Part shown: positions 25,497 through 34,838 of the stretch, piece after piece | Layout: every line of letters begins with the position of its first letter | Position numbering within the stretch: the first letter of the stretch is position 1 | Program-made: the position numbers and the translations under genes | Assembly: GCF_003285545.1 (NCBI RefSeq) | Contig: NZ_QLNV01000004.1 | Location: forward strand, 124,001-188,000 | Direction: 5' to 3' | DNA from: Sinomicrobium soli | GTDB taxonomy: Bacteria; Bacteroidota; Bacteroidia; Flavobacteriales; Flavobacteriaceae | DNA length: 64,000 nt | The notes under the pieces: model-generated | The model's input: only the letters and a program-made list of their open reading frames with translations | Databases searched by the model: none | Told to the model about the DNA's origin: nothing

Positions 25497-26243
25497 TTAT
25501 ATGACCTTGGCTTCGTTGTGCAACAGGTCGATCAGTTCGTCGAGCTTGTCCGGGGAAACCAGCTTGACCTCTCCCTTGGGTGCCGGCTTTTCAAATTTTA
25601 CGACCGATGTCCGGCCGGGGGCCTCCGCAGCTTCCGTTACGGTGAGCTTTTTCTGCCTGGCCATCATGATGCCCCTCATATTGGGGATGCGCAGGTCACT
25701 TTCTTCTACCAGGCCTTTTTGCCCGCCTATAATAAGCGGAAGTGCACATTTTACGGTCTCCTTACCGCCGTCTATCTCCCGGGTTGCCGTAGCTTCGCTG
25801 CCCTCGATTTCCAGGCCTATACAGGTATTTATAAAATTAGCCCCTGTAAGGGAGGCCAGCATACCGGGTACCATACCGCCGTTGTAATCTATGGATTCCC
25901 TCCCGGCTATAACGAGATCGTAACCGCCGTCTTCAACCACTTTGGCCAGCTGGGAGGCAACAAAAAAGCCGTCTTCGGGCTGTGCGTTTACCCTGATGGC
26001 CTCATCCGCACCTATGGCCAGGGCCTTTCGAAGGGTAGGCTCCGTTTCCGGTCCGCCGACATTGACCACGGTCACCGAAGCGCCCTGTTTTTCCTTAAAC
26101 CACATGGCCCTGGTAAGGCCGAATTCGTCGTTGGGGTTGATGACAAACTGCACGCCATTGGTGTCGAACCTGGTATCGCTGTCTGCAAAGTTGATCTTGG
26201 AGGTGGTATCCGGAACGTGACTGATACATACTAATATCTTCAT
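25497..26243 (-). CDS. etfB: Electron transfer flavoprotein, beta subunit
   Basis: 248 residues, starting MKILVCISHVPDTTSKINFA, with VINPNDEFGLTRAMW, LVIAGRESIDYNGGMVPGML and a C-terminal MARQKKLTV, all typical of ETF beta (AMP-binding subunit). It is first in the operon with etfA. It is divergent from pdhB across a 386-nt gap that contains a perfect 14-nt palindrome. A TATCTTCG element at 26361-26354 might be its -7 box. Confidence 0.97.
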   Translation of the reverse strand: MKILVCISHVPDTTSKINFADSDTRFDTNGVQFVINPNDEFGLTRAMWFKEKQGASVTVVNVGGPETEPTLRKALAIGADEAIRVNAQPEDGFFVASQLAKVVEDGGYDLVIAGRESIDYNGGMVPGMLASLTGANFINTCIGLEIEGSEATATREIDGGKETVKCALPLIIGGQKGLVEESDLRIPNMRGIMMARQKKLTVTEAAEAPGRTSVVKFEKPAPKGEVKLVSPDKLDELIDLLHNEAKVI

Positions 26244-26629
26244 GTTTCTGTTTTTTGGGATTTGACCGAAAACAAAGGCCAGGATTTAGACAGTTACTGT
26301 GATATCGGACCCGGACCTTCGGACTTCTGTCTGTTTTGATTTATATACGGTTACGAAGATAGAGATTATTTCCGTAATATACTATGCGCGCATAGCAATT
26401 TTTTTTAAAGGAAACAGTATCTTTTTACAGGGTTTTTACTGCAAAGAAATCCTGTGCCTCCTACTGTGCCGGCAGGAATGTTATATCAGACTGGCGTTAT
26501 TCTGCCGGAATATGCGAAGGATGTGCCGGACTTGTAAAATTTATGGATTTGCAGGGGATTAAAAATTTAATTATTACTATTTTTGCTTCGCTTATACAGA
26601 AGATACTGTTTTATCAATATTTATAGTAC
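26244..26629. other. Divergent control region etfB / pdhB
   Basis: 386 nt without a gene. CTATGCGCGCATAG at 26382-26395 is a perfect palindrome. Minus-strand TATCTTCG at 26361-26354 may serve etfB, and plus-strand TATTTTTG at 26578-26585 is an exact TAnnTTTG, 45 nt before pdhB. Both genes feed central and fatty-acid catabolism, so a shared regulator is possible. Confidence 0.45.
26578..26585 (+). promoter_or_regulatory. -7 element of pdhB
   Basis: TATTTTTG matches TAnnTTTG exactly; no TTG stands at the usual distance. Confidence 0.45.
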
Positions 26630-27607
26630 ATGAGAACAATACAATTTAGAGAGGCGATAGCCGAGGCCATGAGCGAGGAGATGCGCAGGGACGAAACGAT
26701 CTACCTCATGGGGGAGGAAGTGGCCGAATACAACGGAGCATACAAGGCTTCCAAGGGAATGCTTGACGAATTCGGTCCTGAGAGGGTACTGGATACGCCT
26801 ATTTCCGAGCTCGGTTTTGCCGGTGTTGGGGTAGGGTCTGCCATGAACGGGAACAGGCCTATCATAGAATTCATGACTTTTAACTTCTCATTGGTAGGTA
26901 TTGACCAGATCATTAATAACGCTGCCAAGATGCGCCAGATGAGCGGGGGACAGTTTGATATCCCGATCGTTTTTCGCGGTCCTACAGCTTCGGCCGGACA
27001 GCTGGCGGCGACGCATTCCCAGGCTTTTGAAAGCTGGTATGCCAACTGCCCCGGACTTAAGGTCGTGGTGCCTTCCAATCCTCATGATGCAAAAGGCCTG
27101 CTGAAATCGGCCATTCGCGATAATGACCCCGTGATCTTTATGGAGTCTGAGCAGATGTACGGAGACAAGGGAGAGGTGCCGGAAGGTGAATACACCCTGC
27201 CTATCGGAGTTGCCGATATAAAGCGGGAAGGGACGGATGTCACCATTGTGTCGTTCGGGAAAATCATAAAAGAGGCCTTTAAGGCGGCCGATACCCTGGA
27301 AAAGGAAGGGATTAGCTGTGAGGTTATAGACCTGAGAACAGTCCGGCCGCTGGACCACGATACCATTCTGAAGTCGGTCCGGAAAACGAACCGTCTTGTG
27401 ATCCTCGAAGAAGCCTGGCCTTTCGGAAATGTGTCTACGGAAATAACCTACCAGGTACAGTCACAGGCATTCGATTACCTGGATGCCCCTGTAGAAAAAA
27501 TCAATACGGCGGATACTCCCGCTCCGTATTCCCCTGCATTGCTGGCCGAATGGCTGCCTAACCAGGAAGATGTTGTCAAGGCGGTAAAAAAGGTTTTGTA
27601 CAAATAA
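26630..27607 (+). CDS. pdhB: Pyruvate dehydrogenase E1 component, beta subunit
   Basis: 325 residues. The start MRTIQFREAIAEAMSEEMRR, the ThDP-contact region MGEEVAEYNGAYKASKG, VVPSNPHDAKGLLKSAIR and the transketolase C-domain with LEEAWPFGNVSTEI match E1 beta of the alpha/beta pyruvate dehydrogenase type. It decarboxylates pyruvate with ThDP and passes acetyl to lipoyl-E2. The alpha subunit and E2 are not adjacent, which is usual in this group. The gene has its own -7 element and a strong terminator, so it is monocistronic. A 2-oxoacid dehydrogenase of branched-chain type is a less likely reading. Confidence 0.93.
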   Translation: MRTIQFREAIAEAMSEEMRRDETIYLMGEEVAEYNGAYKASKGMLDEFGPERVLDTPISELGFAGVGVGSAMNGNRPIIEFMTFNFSLVGIDQIINNAAKMRQMSGGQFDIPIVFRGPTASAGQLAATHSQAFESWYANCPGLKVVVPSNPHDAKGLLKSAIRDNDPVIFMESEQMYGDKGEVPEGEYTLPIGVADIKREGTDVTIVSFGKIIKEAFKAADTLEKEGISCEVIDLRTVRPLDHDTILKSVRKTNRLVILEEAWPFGNVSTEITYQVQSQAFDYLDAPVEKINTADTPAPYSPALLAEWLPNQEDVVKAVKKVLYK

Positions 27608-27631
27608 AACGGTCCGTTTTACGTTATACAG

Positions 27632-27664
27632 ACTTCACCGGCATTTTGTTGGTGAAGTTTTTTT
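27632..27664 (+). terminator. Terminator of pdhB
   Basis: ACTTCACC / GGTGAAGT with an 11-nt loop, then seven T; 25 nt past the stop codon. Confidence 0.9.
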
Positions 27665-27769
27665 ATTTTTGGGGAGTCATTCGTTACCCTGTGTCAGATC
27701 CGGAATAAAGTTGTAGGTTTACATGGTGATAAACCTGTTTTTTGTGTGTTTTAGGATTTAATTTTTTTT

Positions 27770-30262
27770 ATGAGAATACTTATAACTGCAATACTGGTAC
27801 TCTTATCGGCAGGATTGAGGGCTCAGACGAAGGTAGGGGGTATTGTCGTGGATGAATCGGGAGCCCCGGTTTCCTTCGCCAATGTGTTTTTTAAAGATTC
27901 TTCGGAAGGGACCATAACCAATGATGACGGAAGGTTCTACCTGGAATCTCCGAACACTCATGCTACGCTTGTGGTGTCTTTTGTGGGGTTTACCACCCGT
28001 GAGATTGCCCTGGATAAAAAAGTGACATACGACCTGAAAGTGGAGCTGAGTGAAGGTGAACAGCTGAAGGAGGTGGTGGTCTTTGTGGGTAAACAGTCGA
28101 AGAAGAACAACCCCGCCGTGGATCTCCTGAGAAAGGTACTGGAGCGAAAACGGAAGAACGGGGTAAAGGGCTTTGATCAGTATCGCTATGACAAGTATGA
28201 AAAGGTGGAGTTTGACCTTAATACCATAGACAGCAGCCTTATGGAAAGCAAACTCTTCAAGGGGATGGAGTTTATTTTCGAACAGATGGACACCTCCCGG
28301 ATCACGGGTAAGACCTATCTCCCCATCTTTATCAACGAGTCGTTCTACAAAGTGCATGGCGACAATAAAATGGGAAAGGAAAAACAGAAGCTTGTGGGGA
28401 ACAAGAATTCGGGCTTCAGTACCAACCAGAACCTGATCTCGTTTGTACAGGATCTCTATTCCGATTACGATATCTACAAGAGCTATATCAAGTTTTTCGA
28501 CAAGAGCTTCGTGAGCCCCATCTCCAGGGTGGGTATCGATACCTATAATTACGCCCTGGCCGATAGTGCTTATGTCGATGACAAATGGTGCTATAACATC
28601 ATTTATTATCCGAGACGGAAGAACGAACTCACCTTTAAGGGTGATTTCTGGGTAAGTGACACCACCTATGCCATTAAGAAAATCAACCTGCAGCTCACCA
28701 AGAGTGCCAATATCAACTGGGTGAAGGAGGTTTATATAGAACAGGAGTTCGATGTGCTTAACGACTCGGTCTTCCTGCTTACCAGGGATTATATGATGAG
28801 TGATTTCAGCCTGAGGAAAAAAGAGGAGTCGCGGGGGATATACGGCAAGCGTACCACGGTGTATGACAATTACGTTTTTGACGAGGAGCAACCGAGATCG
28901 TTCTACAACGAGGAGGTAGACCGTTTTGACGAACAGGTTTACGAACGGGATGACGCGTTCTGGAAAGAAAACCGGCTCGAGGCATTGAATAAAAATGAAT
29001 CGGGCATATACCGCATGCTGGATACCCTGAAAACGGTGCCCAAGTTCAAGCGGCTCTACAGTTTGGGGGAGATACTGGCTTCCGGTTATGTCGAGATCGA
29101 TAAATGGGATCTGGACTACGGCCCCATTTTTTCCACATTCGGATATAACGATGCCGAAGGTGTACGGATAAGGGGAGGGGGGCGAACCTATTTTGGTCCC
29201 AATGACATGTGGCGCCTGGAGGGGTTCGGGGCCTATGGTTTCAAGGATAAGAAATTCAAGTACGGGATTTCGGCCAAATGGCTGCTCAACAGGGAGCATC
29301 GCCTGATCGTATCTGCCGGAAACCGCAGGGATGTGGAGCAGATAGGGGTGAGCCTCACTCCCAGTAATGATGTATTGGGCAGGAGCTATGCGTCGTCCTC
29401 GGTATTTACGGTGGGGTCTAATGACAAGCTTACGGATATCAACCTGACCACGGCCGATGTGGAAATGGAACCTGCAAAAAACTTCCGGTTTAAGGTGGGT
29501 GCGTCTTTCAGGACGCTCAAATCTGCATTGCCGGAAGCCTTTAGTCTGGATTATGTGGATCCCGATGCGGCTTCCGGGGTGTCGTCTCAGGTAAAACAGA
29601 TGGAAATCAACACTTCCCTGGAATATACACCGGGCAGGAAAACCACGGGTTACGGGGTGGAAAGACGGGATGTGAATGATGAATACGCACGACTCTTTAT
29701 TAATTACGGCAAAGGGGTCAGCGGTTTTCTGGAGAGCGATTTCGACTATGAGAAAATACAGTTCTATTTCAGGAAACCCTGGAGTGTGGGAGGGTTCGGC
29801 CGGCTTTACACTACTGTGGAAGCGGGGAAGACTTTCGGGGAAGTACCCCTGGGGCTGCTGAGCGTGGTGCCCGGAAACCAGACCTATTTTTCCATTTTCA
29901 ACACCTTTCCCAACCTCGATTTCTACGAGTTTGTTACCGATACTTATGTCTCCATGCACCTGGAACACAATTTTAACGGACGTATCTTTGCCCGTATCCC
30001 GCTGATCCGGAAACTGAACCTCAGGGAGATCGTCGGGGTCCGCGGGGTATGGGGGGAACTGTCGGATGAAAATATCGCACTGAGCCAGCCCTCGAATATG
30101 GTGCTGAAAGCCCCTTCTGAAAAAGTGTACTGGGAGTATTCTTTCGGAATAGGGAATATCTTTAAGGTGTTCCGTATCGATTTTAATTTCAGGGGTAATT
30201 ATCTCAACGAGCCGGATGCGCGCAGATTTGCGGTAACAGGTACTTTCGGGTTCTATTTTTAG
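27770..30262 (+). CDS. DUF5686/CarboxypepD_reg outer-membrane protein
   Basis: 830 residues. A signal peptide (MRILITAILVLLSAGLRAQ) is followed by a carboxypeptidase-D regulatory-like beta sandwich at about 20-105 (TKVGGIVVDESGAPVSFANV). A long DUF5686 region follows, ending in amphipathic strands and a terminal aromatic residue (GTFGFYF). The C-terminal Phe and strand pattern indicate an outer-membrane barrel. The family is widespread in Bacteroidetes and of unknown function. It stands alone between pdhB and ppa, with no clear promoter match. The long open frame on the opposite strand is a codon-usage shadow. Confidence 0.9.
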   Translation: MRILITAILVLLSAGLRAQTKVGGIVVDESGAPVSFANVFFKDSSEGTITNDDGRFYLESPNTHATLVVSFVGFTTREIALDKKVTYDLKVELSEGEQLKEVVVFVGKQSKKNNPAVDLLRKVLERKRKNGVKGFDQYRYDKYEKVEFDLNTIDSSLMESKLFKGMEFIFEQMDTSRITGKTYLPIFINESFYKVHGDNKMGKEKQKLVGNKNSGFSTNQNLISFVQDLYSDYDIYKSYIKFFDKSFVSPISRVGIDTYNYALADSAYVDDKWCYNIIYYPRRKNELTFKGDFWVSDTTYAIKKINLQLTKSANINWVKEVYIEQEFDVLNDSVFLLTRDYMMSDFSLRKKEESRGIYGKRTTVYDNYVFDEEQPRSFYNEEVDRFDEQVYERDDAFWKENRLEALNKNESGIYRMLDTLKTVPKFKRLYSLGEILASGYVEIDKWDLDYGPIFSTFGYNDAEGVRIRGGGRTYFGPNDMWRLEGFGAYGFKDKKFKYGISAKWLLNREHRLIVSAGNRRDVEQIGVSLTPSNDVLGRSYASSSVFTVGSNDKLTDINLTTADVEMEPAKNFRFKVGASFRTLKSALPEAFSLDYVDPDAASGVSSQVKQMEINTSLEYTPGRKTTGYGVERRDVNDEYARLFINYGKGVSGFLESDFDYEKIQFYFRKPWSVGGFGRLYTTVEAGKTFGEVPLGLLSVVPGNQTYFSIFNTFPNLDFYEFVTDTYVSMHLEHNFNGRIFARIPLIRKLNLREIVGVRGVWGELSDENIALSQPSNMVLKAPSEKVYWEYSFGIGNIFKVFRIDFNFRGNYLNEPDARRFAVTGTFGFYF

Positions 30263-30299
30263 GATGGTACTACTCCCGTCCGTTAAAAACAGATTTATA

Positions 30300-30330
30300 T
30301 TGTGTTTTACGTTCATGTTGCGTATTTTTG
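30300..30330 (+). promoter_or_regulatory. Promoter of ppa
   Basis: TTG (30300-30302), 20 nt, TATTTTTG (30323-30330), then the ATG 26 nt later. A good Bacteroidetes promoter. Confidence 0.7.
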
Positions 30331-30356
30331 CGCCCTCTTAACACATTTTATAAGCT

Positions 30357-30887
30357 ATGAGCGCAGCCAAATTAAAGTCTTTCGACGTTTTGATAGAAAT
30401 CCCGAAGGGGAGCAGAAACAAATATGAATACGATTTTAAACTGAAAAAGGTCCGTTATGACAGGATGATATTTTCATCCATGCATTACCCGGCAGATTAC
30501 GGGTTTATTCCCGAAACCCTGGCACTGGACAAGGACCCGCTGGATGTGCTGGTGCTGGTTACCGAACCTACCTTTCCCGGATGTGTTATGGAAGTCAAAC
30601 CGATAGGCGTTTTTCACATGGCAGACGAGAAAGGACCGGATGAGAAGATCATATGTGTACCGGTATCCGATCCTATATGGAACAAGCTTACCGATCTTAA
30701 GGACATGAACCCCCACCAGATCAAGGAAATCGAACATTTCTTCCAGGTGTATAAGGATCTGGAAGAAAAGAAAGTAGATGTAGGCGGCTGGGGAGATGTA
30801 CACGAAGCATACGATATTATAGATGCCTGCCTGGACCGTTTCGAGGCGCTTCAGAACAAGGAGGAAGGGCTGTATAGTATTGGGTAA
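30357..30887 (+). CDS. ppa: Inorganic pyrophosphatase, family I (soluble)
   Basis: 176 residues. It has EIPKGSRNKYEYD, YPADYGFIPETLALDKDPLD and DVLVLV, which hold the metal-binding aspartates of the family I signature (DxDPxD), plus a later DIKxxK-like KLTDLKDMNP. It hydrolyses pyrophosphate in the cytosol and so pulls biosynthetic reactions forward. The window also encodes a membrane pyrophosphatase at 34839-37157, so the cell can either waste or conserve PPi energy. Monocistronic, with a promoter and a strong bidirectional terminator. Confidence 0.97.
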   Translation: MSAAKLKSFDVLIEIPKGSRNKYEYDFKLKKVRYDRMIFSSMHYPADYGFIPETLALDKDPLDVLVLVTEPTFPGCVMEVKPIGVFHMADEKGPDEKIICVPVSDPIWNKLTDLKDMNPHQIKEIEHFFQVYKDLEEKKVDVGGWGDVHEAYDIIDACLDRFEALQNKEEGLYSIG

Positions 30888-30906
30888 ACAGAATAATATT
30901 TAAAAC

Positions 30907-30949
30907 AAAAAGCAGCGAGAGTGTGATGTCAGCATTTTCGCTGCTTTTT
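30907..30949. terminator. Bidirectional terminator between ppa and the PepSY gene
   Basis: AAAAAGCAGCGA (30907-30918) / TCGCTGCTTTTT (30938-30949) with a 19-nt loop. T-runs follow on both strands, ending ppa and the convergent receptor operon. Confidence 0.9.
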
Positions 30950-30953
30950 GTTT

Positions 30954-32126
30954 TTATACCTGCTGTTTTTGAAGCAGGGGCCCGTGTTTTGTTTTTCTCC
31001 TTTTGGAGTGTGCCCGGTACCGGTTGTTTTTTGCCTTTTTCTTTCTGCCTTTCCAGATAAGAAAACCGGTTACCGGTGAAGAGGCTGCGACAAGGCATAT
31101 GAGAAAGGCCAGTATTTTGGTCGGATAACCGTAGATACTGCCTATGTGAACCGGGTAAACAAGACGTCTGATCTTATCTCCGGTCGAGAGTTCCCGGTAC
31201 AACGTTGTCTTCAGTCGTTGTCCCGAATGCATGTCAAAGTATGCCATGTCCCGGACATTGGGTATCCCGGCCTCGAGGCTTTCTTTCAGGACGAGGATGC
31301 TCCGGTCTCCCCCGGGAACAATGAGACGGATATCACCTTTATAGCTGAAAAGGCTATCTGTTTCCTTTAACATGGATTCGTAGAAGAACTCCTTTTTACT
31401 TTCGGTACTTTTTGTCGCCCTGTTCTTTACGAGATGCACGGGCTTGGAGGCTCCGTCTGCAAGATAATACATCAGGTTTTCGTACCAGTCATAAGACCAT
31501 ATGAGCCCGGTTAAAGCGGTGATGAGCAGGAATAAAGCACTGTAAAACCCGAACACCGAATGAAGGTCCCAGTTTAGTCTTTTAAAAGAGGCATTCCATT
31601 TAATGGTCAGTCTTTGTTTCAGGTTTTTAAGCCTTAACGGCCACCACAATATGATACCGCTGATGAGTAGCACGACAAAGACCAGGCACGAAATACCGGT
31701 TATGGCCTTGCCCGTATCGCCCATTAGCAGGTACCGGTGCAGTTCGGTGACGATAGTGAAAAAACGTTTCTTGTAAAAAGTATCTTTCAGGATGGCCCCG
31801 GAATAGGGGTCGGCCGAGATCACAAGACGCTGCCCGTCTTTATCTGTCAGGTGTATCAGGATGCTCCTTCCGGGATCGTCGAATATGTAAAGGTTTGTAA
31901 GTACGGATCCGGGATGTCTGCTCCGGGCTTCTTCTGTCAGGATATCTGCCGGTAACTTTCGGGAAGCGATCTGCGGAACCTTATAGTAAGGTGGGTCGAA
32001 AAAGGGACCCAGTTCCTTTTCGAAAACAAGTATGCTTCCGCTGAGTGCCATTATAAAAACCACCAGGCCGGAGGCTAACCCCAGCCATAAGTGGATGGTT
32101 TTTATATAAGGTTTCAGCCATTTCAT
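30954..32126 (-). CDS. PepSY-associated membrane protein (siderophore/iron reductase-like)
   Basis: 390 residues. Four membrane helices are visible: about 15-37 (LWLGLASGLVVFIMALSGSI), 140-165, 190-215 and 330-350. Between helices 1 and 2 and between 3 and 4 are periplasmic PepSY-type segments. His residues in and near the helices (KTIHLWLGL, NWDLHSVFGF) resemble heme ligands of the FoxB/PiuB group, proposed to reduce ferric siderophores. It directly follows the TonB receptor gene with no gap, so the two form one operon for uptake and reductive iron release. The C-terminal tail is very basic. Confidence 0.88.
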   Translation of the reverse strand: MKWLKPYIKTIHLWLGLASGLVVFIMALSGSILVFEKELGPFFDPPYYKVPQIASRKLPADILTEEARSRHPGSVLTNLYIFDDPGRSILIHLTDKDGQRLVISADPYSGAILKDTFYKKRFFTIVTELHRYLLMGDTGKAITGISCLVFVVLLISGIILWWPLRLKNLKQRLTIKWNASFKRLNWDLHSVFGFYSALFLLITALTGLIWSYDWYENLMYYLADGASKPVHLVKNRATKSTESKKEFFYESMLKETDSLFSYKGDIRLIVPGGDRSILVLKESLEAGIPNVRDMAYFDMHSGQRLKTTLYRELSTGDKIRRLVYPVHIGSIYGYPTKILAFLICLVAASSPVTGFLIWKGRKKKAKNNRYRAHSKRRKTKHGPLLQKQQV

Positions 32127-34559
32127 TCAGAACGAGTATCCTACGGTTAAAAGCCAGTTCCTGGGGGTTCCGGGGAATAGACGGATGTAGTCATATCCTC
32201 CGACCCAGTGGGTTTTGTCGGTAAGGTTGTTCAGGTTGAGCTGTAAGGTGAATTTGTTTACGGTATAGTAAAGGGCCGCATTGAGCAGGGTGTATCCCGG
32301 AATAGTCTGTGCACTGTTTTGCTGAAGTACTCTTTCGGTGACAAAGTTGGTGCCGAAACCTGCACCCAGCCCGTTGAACCGGCCGTGATCGATATTGTAC
32401 CTGGTCCACAGGTTTCCCTGGTGTTTCGGGGTGTTCGGCTTTTGAATACCGCTGTGGTTACCCTCGGCATCCTTTACGATCTCAGCCTCGATAAAAGAAT
32501 AGGAAGCGCTAAGACTCCAGTGGGGGAGTATACGGCCGTTGAGGTCGATCTCCACTCCTCGTGAACGGTCTTTTCCGATTTGCTGTAACACATCGGTGCC
32601 GGGCTGTGCATATAGTGTATTCTTCTGTTCTATCTGGTATAAGGCCAGTGTGGCGTCGAGTTTGCCGTTGAACCAGGACGACTTTCCGCCGAACTCGATC
32701 ATATTGCTTTCCAGCGGATCAAAGGGCCCTCCCAGGTTGGGGTCCATGTTGGAGGCTGTCTGGGGTTCAAATCCCTGGACATAGGTGCCGTAGAGATTAA
32801 TATTGTCCGTCACTGAATAAGTAACCCCAATCCTCGGCAGAAATGCTTCCTGGTGTATGCTGTTCTCATCCGGAGTATCGTAACTTAGTTTATCCGTGTA
32901 GTAATCGTAGCGAAGGCCCACCAGTATTTTCAACTTTTCCCAGCTGATCTGGTCCTGCAGGTAAACGCCATGAGAGTTGTACAGTTCCGGGCCGTATGAC
33001 CGCACTGTATAGACATAATTGTTCATGTCTTTTAACTGTTGGGATGCCACGGGATCGGTGAGATCAAAATGTGCGACATTGGGTATGGGGTTGCCGTCGG
33101 GGCCAAAACGAAAATCCTGGGGGTTGTCTTTGTCATAGGCCCTGGTCCCTCCGTCTGTAGTGAGGTAGCCATTCGCCTGTAACTGCGATCCGCCACGGGG
33201 TATTTCCTGTTGGGCGTAATCGTATCCTGCAATAAGATTGTGGTCCAGGACTCCTGTTTGTGCCTTGTAGTTGAAGAAAGCGGAGAGATTGTCTATAAAC
33301 CTCTTGCGTTTGCGCTGGAATACCTGCATGGCTATCTGGTCGGGTATCTCCCGGCCCAGGCTGTCTACGGCATACTGATTGGCTCCCCGGTGTTCCAGAA
33401 GGTCTTCATTGTACCCGGTGCGTATATAGGATGCGGAGAAAGACAGCTGGTCTGTAAACCGGTGGTTCAGCGCTATGGTAACGATATAAGTCTCTTCGTT
33501 AAGGTAGTCGTTGGTAGCGCTTAATGACCGCGATATGGAAGTGGAGTAGAGGTCGTCCTTGAAAGTGGACTGCCCGCGGTCTAAGCGGCTTTTCGAACTG
33601 TTGTAGATAAGGTCGAAGTTCACCCTGGTCCTGTCTGTGGGCAGGAAAGATATTGAAGGTGCTATGACCAGGTTTTTATCAAATTGCAGGTCCCGGAAGC
33701 TGTTGGCGTCTTCATATCCTATATTGAGACGGTACAGCAATGACTTGTCTTTGGTCAAAGGTCCCGTAAAATCTCCCAGGGCCCGGAGCGTATTAAAGCT
33801 TCCGGTGGAAAAACTTACGGAATTGCGTACCTCGTCCAGGGGCTTTTTGGTGACCCGGTTAATAACACCGCCAGGCGAGGCGTTTCCGAAGAGGGCGGAG
33901 GAGGGCCCTTTTAATACTTCCACACGTTCGAGATAATTGGCCAGGGGCTGTTTCCAGAAACCGGTGGAGGTCCGCATACCGTTGAGCAGTTGTGTGTTAC
34001 TGCCCCCATTGATACGGTATCCTCTTATGATGAGGTCGTCGTAGAATGTGTTCTGGTTAACGCCGCTGAAGTTTTTTACAATATCACCGACCCGCATCAC
34101 ACCCTGGTCGGCAATGAGTTCCTTGGTGGCATAGGAAACGGCCTGGGGAAGGTCTTTCAGGGCGATCTCTGTTTTGGCCCCGATAAAGGAGGTGGTGTTT
34201 TTATAGCTTTTTTCTTTTCGCCCTATTACTTCAACGGTTTGCAGGGCAGTGACGTTTTCTGTCATCTGGACATCGAGCTCCAATAATTCTCCCGGATTGA
34301 TCCGGAGCTGTCTTTTTTCGGTATTATACCCCACTTGGGAGATCACTACCGTGTAATTGCCGGGAGGAATTCCGGATAATGTGAAGCTGCCGTTTTCATT
34401 GGCCGGGGTACCGCGTTTCAGTTCTTTGATATACACATTGGCAAATGCGGCTGCTTCACCGGGAGTATTAGTGATCTTTCCGCTTAGGGTAGCGGTCTGC
34501 TGTGCGTGAACAAGACTGTATGAGAACAGTATGATCATGCAGGTAATACCATATTTCAT
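32127..34559 (-). CDS. TonB-dependent siderophore receptor
   Basis: 810 residues. A signal peptide (to about residue 19) and a CarboxypepD_reg-like domain (about 22-100, TLSGKITNTPGEAAAFANVY) are followed by the plug (about 125-240, with LPQAVSYATKELI and VLKGPSSALFGNASPGG). A 22-strand-type barrel ends in the terminal Phe (WLLTVGYSF). The PGG-VNRVTKKP stretch is typical of FhuE/FecA-like ferric siderophore receptors. It imports chelated iron through the outer membrane using TonB energy. An AT-rich box at 34603-34620, nearly identical to one at feoA, suggests iron control. The ligand is not identifiable. Confidence 0.95.
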   Translation of the reverse strand: MKYGITCMIILFSYSLVHAQQTATLSGKITNTPGEAAAFANVYIKELKRGTPANENGSFTLSGIPPGNYTVVISQVGYNTEKRQLRINPGELLELDVQMTENVTALQTVEVIGRKEKSYKNTTSFIGAKTEIALKDLPQAVSYATKELIADQGVMRVGDIVKNFSGVNQNTFYDDLIIRGYRINGGSNTQLLNGMRTSTGFWKQPLANYLERVEVLKGPSSALFGNASPGGVINRVTKKPLDEVRNSVSFSTGSFNTLRALGDFTGPLTKDKSLLYRLNIGYEDANSFRDLQFDKNLVIAPSISFLPTDRTRVNFDLIYNSSKSRLDRGQSTFKDDLYSTSISRSLSATNDYLNEETYIVTIALNHRFTDQLSFSASYIRTGYNEDLLEHRGANQYAVDSLGREIPDQIAMQVFQRKRKRFIDNLSAFFNYKAQTGVLDHNLIAGYDYAQQEIPRGGSQLQANGYLTTDGGTRAYDKDNPQDFRFGPDGNPIPNVAHFDLTDPVASQQLKDMNNYVYTVRSYGPELYNSHGVYLQDQISWEKLKILVGLRYDYYTDKLSYDTPDENSIHQEAFLPRIGVTYSVTDNINLYGTYVQGFEPQTASNMDPNLGGPFDPLESNMIEFGGKSSWFNGKLDATLALYQIEQKNTLYAQPGTDVLQQIGKDRSRGVEIDLNGRILPHWSLSASYSFIEAEIVKDAEGNHSGIQKPNTPKHQGNLWTRYNIDHGRFNGLGAGFGTNFVTERVLQQNSAQTIPGYTLLNAALYYTVNKFTLQLNLNNLTDKTHWVGGYDYIRLFPGTPRNWLLTVGYSF

Positions 34560-34602
34560 CGTTAGGAGGTCTTTTAGTTATAGCTGCGAATTTATAGTAT
34601 TA

Positions 34603-34620
34603 TTTTTATTTAGAATAAAT
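34603..34620 (-). promoter_or_regulatory. Candidate iron-responsive box (receptor copy)
   Basis: TTTTTATTTAGAATAAAT on the plus strand, one base different from 21094-21111. It lies 44 nt upstream of the receptor ATG, next to a weak -7-like TAAATTCG (34594-34587), where a repressor would cover the promoter. Confidence 0.5.
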
Positions 34621-34838
34621 AAATTTATATGTTTTTTAAAAGGATTGTCAACCGTGGACAGGCGATAAGAAGCAGTCGGAAAGAGGGTGTTTGAAAAAGT
34701 ATATTGTACGGGAATTTAAGGTGAGGTTATTTTATATTTTGTACCTGCATTTTATTAATTATTTAAAAAGTGCCGGAATAGTGATTTTTCTTTTATTAAA
34801 TTTATGATCGTAATATTTATAAAAACCAACAGTATATT

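Noticed and set aside
27803-30316. Long open frame (837 codons) on the minus strand opposite the DUF5686 gene
   Set aside because: It mirrors the codon pattern of the plus-strand gene, has no signal peptide or known domain, and is fully contained in it. The plus-strand protein has a signal peptide and a recognisable domain order.
34561-34571. Plus-strand TTAGGAGGT looking like a ribosome binding site
   Set aside because: It lies on the strand opposite the receptor gene and no coding frame follows it on the plus strand. Bacteroidetes genes in this window rarely show such a motif.
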